Below, piece after piece: positions 54,771 through 62,074 of a DNA stretch of 64,000 nucleotides. The notes beneath the pieces are model-generated. The model saw only the letters and a program-made list of their open reading frames with translations, was not told the DNA's origin and searched no databases. Source of the stretch: Mycobacterium sp. 1245805.9. GTDB taxonomy: Bacteria > Actinomycetota > Actinomycetes > Mycobacteriales > Mycobacteriaceae. The position numbers and the translations under genes are program-made. How positions within the stretch are numbered: position 1 is the stretch's first letter; each line of letters starts with the position of its first letter. The DNA is taken from NCBI RefSeq assembly GCF_001672915.1, contig NZ_LZKR01000216.1, positions 23,577 through 87,576 of the forward strand, in the 5' to 3' direction.

Positions 54771-55411
54771 CCCGGCTGGTGCTGGGGTCGGCCTCGCCCG
54801 GCCGCCTCAACGTGCTGCGCCAGGCCGGCCTCGAACCGCTGGTCGTGGTGTCCGGCGTCGACGAGGACCGCATCGCCTCGGGCCTGGCGCCCGACGCCTC
54901 TCCCGACGAGGTGGTCTGCGCGCTGGCCGCGGCCAAGGCCGACGACGTCGCGGGCCCGCTCGACGCCGACACCGCGGCGGATTGCGTTGTGCTGGGCTGT
55001 GATTCGATGCTGGCCATCGACGGCCGGCTGTGCGGCAAGCCCGGATCGGCCGATGCCGCCGTGGACCAGTGGCGGCTGATGGGCGGCCGGTCGGGCCGCC
55101 TGCACACCGGGCACTGCCTGCTGCGGCTGCGCGACGGCGCCCCCACCCATCGCGAGGTCCAATCCGCTTGCACCACAGTGCATTTCGCCGAGCCGACCGA
55201 GGCGGATCTGCGGGCGTACGTCGCCAGCGGCGAACCGCTGCGGGTGGCGGGGGGCTTCACCCTGGACGGGCTGGGCGGCTGGTTCGTCGACGGGATCGAG
55301 GGCGATCCGTCCAACGTGATCGGCGTGAGCCTGCCGCTGCTGCGCGCCCTGCTACAGCGGGCCGGGCTGTCCGTGGCCGCGCTGTGGTCCGACAAGACCC
55401 GCGAGACTTAA
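54767..55411 (+). CDS. Maf-like nucleotide pyrophosphatase
   Basis: 214 aa from TTG 54767, whose TTGA overlaps the accE5 stop; the start matches the family N-terminus TRLVLGSASPGRL. Maf/HAM1-like fold: LGSASPGR phosphate loop, VVLGCDSMLAIDGRLCGKPGS, and RVAGGFTLDGLGGWFVDGIEGDPSNVIG with the catalytic Glu/Asp set. Maf proteins hydrolyse non-canonical or excess pyrimidine nucleoside triphosphates. Counterpart of Rv3282. Confidence 0.93.
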   Translation: MTRLVLGSASPGRLNVLRQAGLEPLVVVSGVDEDRIASGLAPDASPDEVVCALAAAKADDVAGPLDADTAADCVVLGCDSMLAIDGRLCGKPGSADAAVDQWRLMGGRSGRLHTGHCLLRLRDGAPTHREVQSACTTVHFAEPTEADLRAYVASGEPLRVAGGFTLDGLGGWFVDGIEGDPSNVIGVSLPLLRALLQRAGLSVAALWSDKTRET

Positions 55412-55498
55412 TCCTGCGCGACCCGCCTCGGCGAGTCGTGTGCGTCGTGTAAGTGTCGCGGGAGGCGAGCGTCGCGGCGGCGGTCGCGGGCCCGGCGG

Positions 55499-55504
55499 TA
55501 GGCT
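55499..55504 (+). promoter_or_regulatory. -10 element for sseA (leaderless)
   Basis: TAGGCT ends 7 nt before the GTG at 55512. Confidence 0.45.
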
Positions 55505-55511
55505 CGAAGTT

Positions 55512-56402
55512 GTGTCATTACCCCCCGATCCTCACCCGTCCCTGACCGAATACGCCCACCCCGAACGACTGGTCACCGCCGACTGGCTGTCCGCCAACAT
55601 GGGCGCCCCCGGCCTGGCGATCGTCGAGTCTGACGAGGACGTGTTGCTCTACGACGTCGGCCACATCCCCGGCGCGGTCAAGATCGACTGGCACACCGAC
55701 CTCAACGACCCGCGGGTCCGCGACTACATCAACGGCGAGCAGTTCGCCGAGCTGATGGATCGCAAGGGCATCGCCCGCGACGACACGGTCGTGATCTACG
55801 GCGACAAGAGCAACTGGTGGGCGGCCTACGCGCTGTGGGTCTTCACACTGTTCGGCCACCCCGACGTGCGCCTGCTCAACGGCGGGCGCGACCTGTGGCT
55901 GGCCGAGCGCCGCGACACCACCCTGGACGTCCCGACCGCGACGTCGAGCGGCTATCCCGTCGTGCAGCGCAACGACGCCCCCATCCGGGCGTACAAGGAC
56001 GACGTGCTGGCCATCCTCGGATCCCAGCCGCTGATCGACGTGCGCTCGCCGGACGAGTACACCGGCAAGCGCACCCACATGCCCGACTACCCCGAGGAGG
56101 GGGCGCTGCGGGCCGGGCACATCCCCACCGCCGTGTCGATCCCGTGGGGCAAGGCGGTCGACGAGAGCGGCCGCTTCCGCCCCCGCGCGGAGCTCGAGGA
56201 GCTCTACGGGTTCCTTTCGCCCGACGACAAGACCGTCGTCTACTGCCGCATCGGCGAGCGGTCCAGCCACACCTGGTTCGTGCTCACCCACCTGCTGGGC
56301 AAGCCCGGGGTCCGCAACTACGACGGCTCCTGGACCGAGTGGGGCAACACCGTGCGGGTGCCGATCGTCGCGGGCGAGCAGCCGGGAGCCGTTCCGGTCT
56401 GA
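55512..56402 (+). CDS. sseA: Thiosulfate sulfurtransferase SseA (rhodanese)
   Basis: 296 aa from GTG 55512. Two rhodanese domains: an inactive N-terminal one (LLYDVGHIPGAVKIDW) and a C-terminal one with the persulfide Cys in VVYCRIGERSSHTW. It moves sulfane sulfur, and M. tuberculosis SseA has been tied to thiol homeostasis. The stop overlaps the start of the sufE-like gene (TGATG), which suggests joint sulfur handling. Confidence 0.95.
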   Translation: MSLPPDPHPSLTEYAHPERLVTADWLSANMGAPGLAIVESDEDVLLYDVGHIPGAVKIDWHTDLNDPRVRDYINGEQFAELMDRKGIARDDTVVIYGDKSNWWAAYALWVFTLFGHPDVRLLNGGRDLWLAERRDTTLDVPTATSSGYPVVQRNDAPIRAYKDDVLAILGSQPLIDVRSPDEYTGKRTHMPDYPEEGALRAGHIPTAVSIPWGKAVDESGRFRPRAELEELYGFLSPDDKTVVYCRIGERSSHTWFVLTHLLGKPGVRNYDGSWTEWGNTVRVPIVAGEQPGAVPV

Positions 56403-56821
56403 TGAGCATGCCCGCCCCCCTGGCCGAGGTGGTGTCCGACTTCGCCGAAGTCCAGGGCCAGGACAAGCTGACGCTGCTGCTGGAGTTCGCCAACGACCTT
56501 CCCGCGCTGCCGGCCGACCTCGAAGAGGCGGCGATGGAGCCGGTGCCCGAGTGCCAGTCGCCGCTGTTCCTGCACGTCGACGCCAGCGACCGCGACCGGG
56601 TGCGGCTGCACTTCAGCGCGCCCGCCGAGGCGCCCACCACCCGGGGGTTCGCGTCGATCCTGGCCGCCGGCCTGGACGAGCAACCCGCGGCCGACATCCT
56701 CGCGGTGCCCGAGGACTTCTACACCGAGCTGGGCCTGGCCGCTCTGATCAGCCCGCTGCGGCTGCGCGGCATGTCGGCGATGCTGGCCCGCATCAAGCGG
56801 CGATTGCGCGAGACGGCCTGA
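56402..56821 (+). CDS. SufE-like sulfur acceptor
   Basis: 139 aa from ATG 56402, overlapping the sseA stop. SufE fold with the active Cys51 in PECQSPLFLHV. It accepts persulfide sulfur from a desulfurase (or possibly from SseA) for iron-sulfur or thio-cofactor assembly. The downstream GFASILAAGLDEQPAADILAVP is typical for the family. Counterpart of Rv3284. Not located with the suf operon, so the sulfur donor is uncertain. Confidence 0.93.
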   Translation: MSMPAPLAEVVSDFAEVQGQDKLTLLLEFANDLPALPADLEEAAMEPVPECQSPLFLHVDASDRDRVRLHFSAPAEAPTTRGFASILAAGLDEQPAADILAVPEDFYTELGLAALISPLRLRGMSAMLARIKRRLRETA

Positions 56822-56950
56822 TCAGGAACGGATTTGGACACCGGGTGTCAGTCCGCGCGGCGCGGCGCATAAACTTCCCCGGACAAGACTTGTAAGAAAT
56901 TCTCTTAGAGACGAAGAGACGTAGAGACGTCCAGCCGAACAGGAGGCGAA

Positions 56951-58744
56951 GTGGCTAGTCACGCCAGCTCGAGGATCGCCAAGGTGCTCGTCGCCAATCG
57001 CGGTGAGATCGCCGTCCGGGTGATCCGCGCGGCCCGCGACGCGGGCCTGCCCAGCGTGGCGGTGTATGCCGAGCCCGACGCCGACGCGCCGCACGTGCGG
57101 CTGGACGCCGAGGCGTTCGCCCTGGGTGGTCAGACGTCCGCGGAGTCCTACCTGGACTTCGGCAAGCTCCTCGACGCGGCGGAGAAGTCCGGCGCCAACG
57201 CCATCCACCCCGGCTACGGCTTCCTCTCCGAGAACGCCGACTTCGCGCAGGCGGTGATCGACGCCGGCCTGATCTGGATCGGCCCCAGCCCGCAGTCCAT
57301 CCGCGATCTCGGCGACAAGGTCACCGCCCGCCACATCGCCGCCCGCGCCCAGGCCCCGCTGGTGCCCGGCACCCCCGACCCGGTCAAGGACGCCGACGAG
57401 GTGGTGGCCTTCGCCAAGGAGTACGGCGTGCCGATCGCCATCAAGGCCGCCTTCGGCGGCGGCGGGCGCGGCATGAAGGTGGCGCGCACCCTCGAGGAGA
57501 TCCCCGAGCTGTTCGAGTCGGCCACCCGCGAGGCCGTCGCCGCTTTCGGCCGCGGCGAGTGCTTCGTCGAGCGCTACCTGGACAAGCCGCGCCACGTCGA
57601 GGCCCAGGTGATCGCCGACCAGCACGGCAACGTCGTCGTCGCCGGCACCCGCGACTGCTCGCTGCAGCGCCGATTCCAGAAGCTGGTCGAGGAGGCGCCG
57701 GCGCCGTTCCTCACCGACGCGCAGCGCAAGGAGATCCACGAGTCCGCCAAGCGGATCTGCAAGGAGGCGCACTACTACGGCGCCGGCACCGTCGAGTACC
57801 TGGTCGGCCAGGACGGGCTGATCTCCTTCCTGGAGGTCAACACCCGCCTGCAGGTCGAGCACCCCGTCACCGAGGAGACCGCGGGCATCGACCTGGTGTT
57901 GCAGCAGTTCAAGATCGCCAACGGCGAGAAGCTCGACATCACCGAGGACCCCACCCCGCGCGGGCACGCCATCGAGTTCCGGATCAACGGCGAGGACGCC
58001 GGGCGCGGCTTCCTGCCCGCCCCGGGGCCGGTCACCAAGTACGAGACGCCCAGCGGACCGGGCGTCCGGCTGGACTCCGGCGTTGAGGCCGGATCGGTGA
58101 TCGGTGGGCAGTTCGACTCGATGCTGGCCAAGCTGATCGTGTACGGCGCCACCCGCGAGGAGGCGCTGGCGCGCTCCCGCCGGGCGCTGGACGAATTCAA
58201 GGTCGAGGGCCTGGCCACGGTCATCCCGTTCCACCGCGCGGTGGTGAGTGACCCGGCGTTCATCGGTGACGAGAACGGCTTCTCGGTGCACACCCGCTGG
58301 ATCGAGACCGAGTGGAACAACACGATCGAGCCGTTCACCGGCGGCGAGCCGATCGACGAAGAGGATGCCCGGCCGCGGCAGACGGTGGTCGTCGAGGTCG
58401 GCGGGCGCCGGCTCGAGGTGTCGCTGCCCGGCGACCTGGCCCTGGCCAACGGTTCGGCCGACCCGGCCGGGGTCATCCGCAAGAAGCCCAAGCCGCGCAA
58501 GCGCGGATCGCACGCGGGCGTGGCCGCCTCCGGCGACGCCGTGACCGCGCCCATGCAGGGCACCGTGGTCAAGGTCGCGGTCGAGGAGGGCCAGGAGGTC
58601 GCCGCCGGCGACCTGGTCGTGGTCCTCGAGGCGATGAAGATGGAAAACCCGGTCACCGCGCACAAGGACGGCACCATCACCGGGCTTGCCGTCGAGGCCG
58701 GCGCGGCCATCACCCAGGGCACGGTCCTCGCCGAGATCAAATAA
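56951..58744 (+). CDS. accA3: Acyl-CoA carboxylase alpha subunit AccA3 (biotin carboxylase/BCCP)
   Basis: 597 aa from GTG 56951, with AGGAGGCG upstream. Biotin carboxylase (1-450): KVLVANRGEIAVRVIRAARD, AFGGGGRGMKV, EVNTRLQVEHPVTEE. A BCCP domain forms the last 80 residues, with the biotinyl-lysine in EAMKMEN. It supplies carboxybiotin to AccD4, AccD5 and AccD6 and so is needed for malonyl-CoA, methylmalonyl-CoA and mycolate precursors. The biotin is attached by BirA, encoded 4 kb upstream. Confidence 0.98.
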   Translation: MASHASSRIAKVLVANRGEIAVRVIRAARDAGLPSVAVYAEPDADAPHVRLDAEAFALGGQTSAESYLDFGKLLDAAEKSGANAIHPGYGFLSENADFAQAVIDAGLIWIGPSPQSIRDLGDKVTARHIAARAQAPLVPGTPDPVKDADEVVAFAKEYGVPIAIKAAFGGGGRGMKVARTLEEIPELFESATREAVAAFGRGECFVERYLDKPRHVEAQVIADQHGNVVVAGTRDCSLQRRFQKLVEEAPAPFLTDAQRKEIHESAKRICKEAHYYGAGTVEYLVGQDGLISFLEVNTRLQVEHPVTEETAGIDLVLQQFKIANGEKLDITEDPTPRGHAIEFRINGEDAGRGFLPAPGPVTKYETPSGPGVRLDSGVEAGSVIGGQFDSMLAKLIVYGATREEALARSRRALDEFKVEGLATVIPFHRAVVSDPAFIGDENGFSVHTRWIETEWNNTIEPFTGGEPIDEEDARPRQTVVVEVGGRRLEVSLPGDLALANGSADPAGVIRKKPKPRKRGSHAGVAASGDAVTAPMQGTVVKVAVEEGQEVAAGDLVVVLEAMKMENPVTAHKDGTITGLAVEAGAAITQGTVLAEIK

Positions 58745-58790
58745 CACATCAAATAACACAAAGAAACTCAGAAGAAACCTCAAGGTCGTT

Positions 58791-58823
58791 GTCCGACCCG
58801 TCCCGGCGCGGGTAGGGTCGGAC
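58791..58823 (+). terminator. Strong hairpin after accA3
   Basis: GTCCGACCC (58791-58799) and GGGTCGGAC (58815-58823) are perfect 9-bp arms; inside them CCCG and CGGG pair around GCG. It lies 47 bp after the accA3 stop. Confidence 0.65.
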
Positions 58824-58947
58824 TCAGGTTGAGTTCACAGCCGCCCGGATCACGTCAGGCAAGCGGGAAGGCGAACTTCCCGGACCTCGAGCTTCACAGC
58901 CACCTCGCGTCGTCCGCAGCAACACCCTCCAAATGACGGAGACACGC

Positions 58948-59367
58948 ATGTCTGTGGCCCAATCTTGGCAACAAAGCCGGACCGCCCAATTCACCTCCCG
59001 CCGGAGCGCGCTGGGGGCGGTGCTCACCGTCGACGGTGAGCTCGACGCCGCCAACGCCGATCAGCTATCCATCTACGCGGAACGCAGCGTCCGGCGCGCC
59101 CGCCGGCTCATCGTCGACCTGCGCGGCCTGGAATTCATTGGTACCGCTGGTTTTTCGGCGCTACACCGGATCAACGTCACGTGCTCGGCCGCCCAGGTGC
59201 ACTGGGCCATGGTGCTGAGCCCGGCGGTCGCGCGGTTGTTGCGGATCTGCGATCCCGACGGCACCCTACCGGTGACGACCCCGCAAGCCGAGCCGCTGCT
59301 GCGCGCCACCCGGGCCGGCCGCGCCGCGTCGCGGCCGCTACTTCAGCTGGTCCCGCAGCCGCGTTAG
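58948..59367 (+). CDS. STAS-domain anti-anti-sigma-like protein
   Basis: 139 aa from ATG 58948, chosen because GGAG lies 7 nt upstream; ATG 58933 has no such site. STAS domain: TVDGELDAANADQLSIYAERSV, LIVDLRGLEFIGTAGFSALHRI. The SpoIIAA phosphoserine region is GTAGFS here, with Thr66 or Ser70 as candidate switch residue. Such proteins release sigma factors by binding RsbW-type kinases. It lies directly opposite sigF, with the 3' ends overlapping by 30 nt, yet no gene is known to me there in H37Rv. RsfA/RsfB-like role is inference. Confidence 0.85.
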   Translation: MSVAQSWQQSRTAQFTSRRSALGAVLTVDGELDAANADQLSIYAERSVRRARRLIVDLRGLEFIGTAGFSALHRINVTCSAAQVHWAMVLSPAVARLLRICDPDGTLPVTTPQAEPLLRATRAGRAASRPLLQLVPQPR

Positions 59368-60129
59368 CGACTTGGCCAGCAGCCGCGACACGTGCATCTG
59401 TGAGATGCCGACCCGCTCGGCGATCTGCGTCTGCGTCATCGACTCGAAAAACCTGAGCACCAGCACCATTCGTTCCCGCTCGGGCAACGCCTCGAGCAGC
59501 GGGCGCAACGCCTCGCGGTCCTCGATGCGGTCGAGGCCGGCGTCGACGTCGCCCAACGTGTCGGCGATGGCGCGGGCGTCGTCGTCGTCGCTGCCGACGC
59601 CGCCGGTGTCGATGGACAGCGTGTTGTAGGAGCTGCCCGCCACCAGGCCCTCGACCACCTCGTCGCGCTCCATGCCGAGTTCGGCGGCGAGCTCGGTCGC
59701 CGTCGGCGCCCGGCCGAGCCGCTGGGACAGGTCGGCGGTGGCGGTGCCCAGCCGCAGGTGCAGCTCCTTCAGGCGCCGCGGGACCTTGACCGACCAGCTG
59801 TTGTCGCGGAAGTGGCGGCGGACCTCGCCCATGATCGTGGGCACCGCGAACGAGACGAAGTCCGACCCGGTCTCGACGTCGAACCGGACGACCGCGTTGA
59901 CCAGGCCGACCCGCGCCACCTGAACCAGGTCGTCGCGCGGTTCGCCGCGGCCCTCGAAGCGGCGGGCGATGTGGTCGGCCAGCGGCAGGCAGCGCTCCAC
60001 GATCTTGTCCCGCTGGCGCTGGAATTCCATCGACTCGGGCGCGACGCCGGCCAACTCCCGGAACATGTCCGGGACGTCCGCATACTCGTTCGGTCGCGAA
60101 ACCGAACCGCCGGCAGCTCGCGCTGTCAC
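59338..60129 (-). CDS. sigF: Alternative sigma factor SigF
   Basis: 263 aa from GTG 60129, overlapping the usfX stop (GTGA). SigB/SigF family with region 2 (LADHIARRFEGRGEPRDDLVQVARVGLVNAVVRFD), region 3 and the region 4 HTH (MTQTQIAERVGISQMHVSRLLAKSLTRLR). Controls stationary-phase, envelope and stress genes. Activity is held by the anti-sigma kinase UsfX/RsbW. Two residues longer than the M. tuberculosis protein. Confidence 0.98.
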   Translation of the reverse strand: MTARAAGGSVSRPNEYADVPDMFRELAGVAPESMEFQRQRDKIVERCLPLADHIARRFEGRGEPRDDLVQVARVGLVNAVVRFDVETGSDFVSFAVPTIMGEVRRHFRDNSWSVKVPRRLKELHLRLGTATADLSQRLGRAPTATELAAELGMERDEVVEGLVAGSSYNTLSIDTGGVGSDDDDARAIADTLGDVDAGLDRIEDREALRPLLEALPERERMVLVLRFFESMTQTQIAERVGISQMHVSRLLAKSLTRLRDQLK

Positions 60130-60563
60130 CTGCTAGAGGCCGCCCGTCGCGCGGTCAGCGTGATACCGAAAACACTCCCGGTTTCATCGGGTTCGCGACC
60201 GTCATGGAAGGTCTGGACTTCGTCGGCCAGGGAGGTCAGAACGTGCCAGCTGAAGCTGCCGGGCGCCACCACGTCGTGGGTGTCGCATGCCGCGGAGGCC
60301 TCAACCACCAACTCGTCGTCGTGCGGGTCGACCACGACCACCAGCGTCGCGTCGGGCGTGGCCGAGCGAATCAGGCGGGTGCACACCTCGTCGACCGCGA
60401 GCCGCAGGTCGGCGACCGCGTCGAAGTCCAGGTCCTCGAAGGTGCCGATGGCGCCGACCAGCGTGCGCAGCATCGCCAAGTTCTCGAGGCGTGCCGCAAC
60501 GTGCAGTTCGACGGCGCGGTGGCCGCGTTGACGCATGTTCGGACGAACTCCCGGATCGGTCAT
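60126..60563 (-). CDS. usfX: Anti-sigma-F factor UsfX (RsbW)
   Basis: 145 aa from ATG 60563, the same length as the M. tuberculosis protein. GHKL-type ATPase/serine kinase: the N-box is DLRLAVDEVCTRLI, and the later ATP-lid and G-box region is CDTHDVVAPGSFSWHVL. Sequesters SigF until an unphosphorylated STAS antagonist binds. Translationally coupled to sigF. Preceded 185 bp upstream by a SigF-type promoter. Confidence 0.97.
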   Translation of the reverse strand: MTDPGVRPNMRQRGHRAVELHVAARLENLAMLRTLVGAIGTFEDLDFDAVADLRLAVDEVCTRLIRSATPDATLVVVVDPHDDELVVEASAACDTHDVVAPGSFSWHVLTSLADEVQTFHDGREPDETGSVFGITLTARRAASSR

Positions 60564-60747
60564 GTGGTCTCCCGGCAATGTCTGCTTGACATTACTATTG
60601 CCGCGACTATTGCCGCGCGACCCGCCATCGACCGTGGGTTCCAACCGATTAGTCACAATCACCGCCGCTGGTCGTCTCTATGGCAGTGGGCATCGATGTC
60701 GGCGTCGCTGACGCGACCCTTCCGGCACTCATCATGGTTTACAGCTG

Positions 60748-60772
60748 ATACCCACTTGCAGCGGCGAGTAAC
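60748..60772 (-). promoter_or_regulatory. SigF-type promoter upstream of usfX-sigF
   Basis: Minus strand GTTA (60769-60772), 15-nt spacer, GGGTAT (60748-60753). The -10 is a perfect match to the mycobacterial SigF consensus GTTT-N15-17-GGGTAT and the -35 differs at one base. It would give autoregulation of usfX-sigF with a leader of about 175 nt. Confidence 0.6.
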
Positions 60773-60811
60773 CCCGTCGGCGGACCCTTAACACCGCCCT
60801 AACCCGCGACC

Positions 60812-60817
60812 TACACT
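60812..60817 (+). promoter_or_regulatory. -10 element for the holin-like gene (leaderless)
   Basis: TACACT ends 7 nt before ATG 60825. Confidence 0.5.
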
Positions 60818-60824
60818 TGTGGAC

Positions 60825-61208
60825 ATGAAGCAGGCTCTGCTTCGTGCCGTTGTTTTTCTGGCGTCGTGGGCCGTCGGCCTGCTGGCGGCGGCTTGGGTCG
60901 TGCCCGGCGTTTCGGTGTCGGCGTCGGGCTTCATCGTCGCCGTGCTGTTGTTCTCGGCGGCGCAGGCGAGCCTGTCGCTGCTGATCGTGAAGCTGCCGCG
61001 GGCCTACGCGTCGCTGCTGCTCGGGGGCGCCGGGCTGGTGCTGACCCTGGTCGCGTTGAACCTCGCCGCGGCGTTCACGCACGGGCTCACCATCCGCGGC
61101 GCCGCCTCCTGGTTCGCGGCGACGATCATCGCGTGGCTGGTGACCACGATCGGCGCGATTTCGCTGCCCGAGGCGCGGGTTCGCGACACGGCCGGCTCGA
61201 CAACCTGA
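60825..61208 (+). CDS. Phage-holin-family (YvlD-like) membrane protein
   Basis: 127 aa from ATG 60825; GTG 60819 is two codons earlier. Four membrane helices: LRAVVFLASWAVGLLAAAWVV, GFIVAVLLFSAAQASLSLLIV, ASLLLGGAGLVLTLVALNL and WFAATIIAWLVTTIGAISL. This is the pattern of the YvlD/holin 4 superfamily, mostly of unknown role in bacteria. It runs divergently from usfX and is followed 19 bp later by the usfY-like gene. Confidence 0.85.
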   Translation: MKQALLRAVVFLASWAVGLLAAAWVVPGVSVSASGFIVAVLLFSAAQASLSLLIVKLPRAYASLLLGGAGLVLTLVALNLAAAFTHGLTIRGAASWFAATIIAWLVTTIGAISLPEARVRDTAGSTT

Positions 61209-61227
61209 ATCGACCGAAGGAGGGGTG

Positions 61228-61563
61228 ATGAGCGACAGGCATCGCGATCCGACGGACCACTTCCGGACGACGCAACCGCACGCCGGTTTCTCGATGAAGG
61301 ACAACCTCTATTGGCCCGGGTTCATCCTGTTCCTCGTCGCGATCGGCGGGATGATCAGCACCACGGCCGCCGCCGCCTACGGCCACTACGAATGGGTCGC
61401 CACCACCGGCCTGGTGGCCGTGCTGGGAACGATCGCCGGGGCGTTGTGGTTCGTCGTGGAGCATCGCCGGGTGAGCCACATCGACGAGCAATGGCACTTC
61501 GTGCCGCGAAGCGAGAGCGTCCGGCGAAGCGAGCGCCCCGCGCTCCCCGATTCCCGGGTCTAG
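61228..61563 (+). CDS. UsfY-like small membrane protein
   Basis: 111 aa from ATG 61228, with AAGGAGG 5 nt upstream. The N-terminus (RDPTDHFRTTQPHAGFSMKDN) and two membrane segments (WPGFILFLVAIGGMISTTAAAA and VATTGLVAVLGTIAGALWFVVEHRRV) resemble UsfY, encoded upstream of usfX in H37Rv. In H37Rv usfY lies on the same strand as sigF; here the gene points the opposite way. Function unknown. It converges with the 61574 gene. Confidence 0.8.
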   Translation: MSDRHRDPTDHFRTTQPHAGFSMKDNLYWPGFILFLVAIGGMISTTAAAAYGHYEWVATTGLVAVLGTIAGALWFVVEHRRVSHIDEQWHFVPRSESVRRSERPALPDSRV

Positions 61564-61573
61564 CCGGCGGGGG

Positions 61574-61957
61574 TCAGAGCGCCAGCACGGGGCCGGCGAT
61601 CGGGGATACGCCCAGCCCCAGGGCCACCACCATCAGCGTCAGCAGAAACCAGCCCGCGCCGTGCCACCCCCACCAGGTGCCGTGGCCCTTCCACACCCGG
61701 TAGGTGCGCAGGAACGCCCAGAGCGCCCCGGCCAGCAGGATCAGTGGACCGCCCAGCGCCAGCATCGTGCGCTGGGGCGTGCCACAGGCCGCCGTGTCGA
61801 CGCCCGTCCCGGGGCAGGTGCTGACCCACAACGCGGCAAGAACCAGGAAGCCCATGCCCGCGGCCGCGGCCAGGGCGGCAAACCGGATGGCCGCGTGCAC
61901 CTCGCGGTCCTCCTGCCCCAGGCGGTCGCCCGGCGACCGCTGATCCGCCGTTTGCAT
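61574..61957 (-). CDS. Rv3289c-like membrane protein
   Basis: 127 aa. Three to four membrane segments: FAALAAAAGMGFLVLAALWV, TMLALGGPLILLAGALWAFL, WHGAGWFLLTLMVVALGLGV. Similar in size and place to Rv3289c. Function unknown. A perfect SigF-type promoter lies 87 bp upstream, so it is likely a stress-induced SigF target. In H37Rv the counterpart heads the usfY-usfX-sigF operon; here the chain is broken by two plus-strand genes. Confidence 0.8.
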   Translation of the reverse strand: MQTADQRSPGDRLGQEDREVHAAIRFAALAAAAGMGFLVLAALWVSTCPGTGVDTAACGTPQRTMLALGGPLILLAGALWAFLRTYRVWKGHGTWWGWHGAGWFLLTLMVVALGLGVSPIAGPVLAL

Positions 61958-62043
61958 CGTCGTCCCCCGTTGTTCTGGACAGATTTCTTAGTCAATCGTT
62001 CGCTGCGTCGGATTAGTTACGCGCCACGATGATGCAGATCCGG

Positions 62044-62070
62044 ATACCCTGCGCCCGACCACGGTAAACC
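62044..62070 (-). promoter_or_regulatory. SigF-type promoter for the 61574-61957 gene
   Basis: Minus strand GGTTT (62066-62070), 16-nt spacer, GGGTAT (62044-62049), an exact consensus match. It sits between lat and the Rv3289c-like gene and points to the latter. Confidence 0.7.
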
Positions 62071-62074
62071 GCCC

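Noticed and set aside
60735..60753. GGTTT on the plus strand as a SigF -35 for the holin-like gene
   Set aside because: No GGGTA at the required distance on the plus strand; the ATACCC nearby is the -10 of the opposite promoter.
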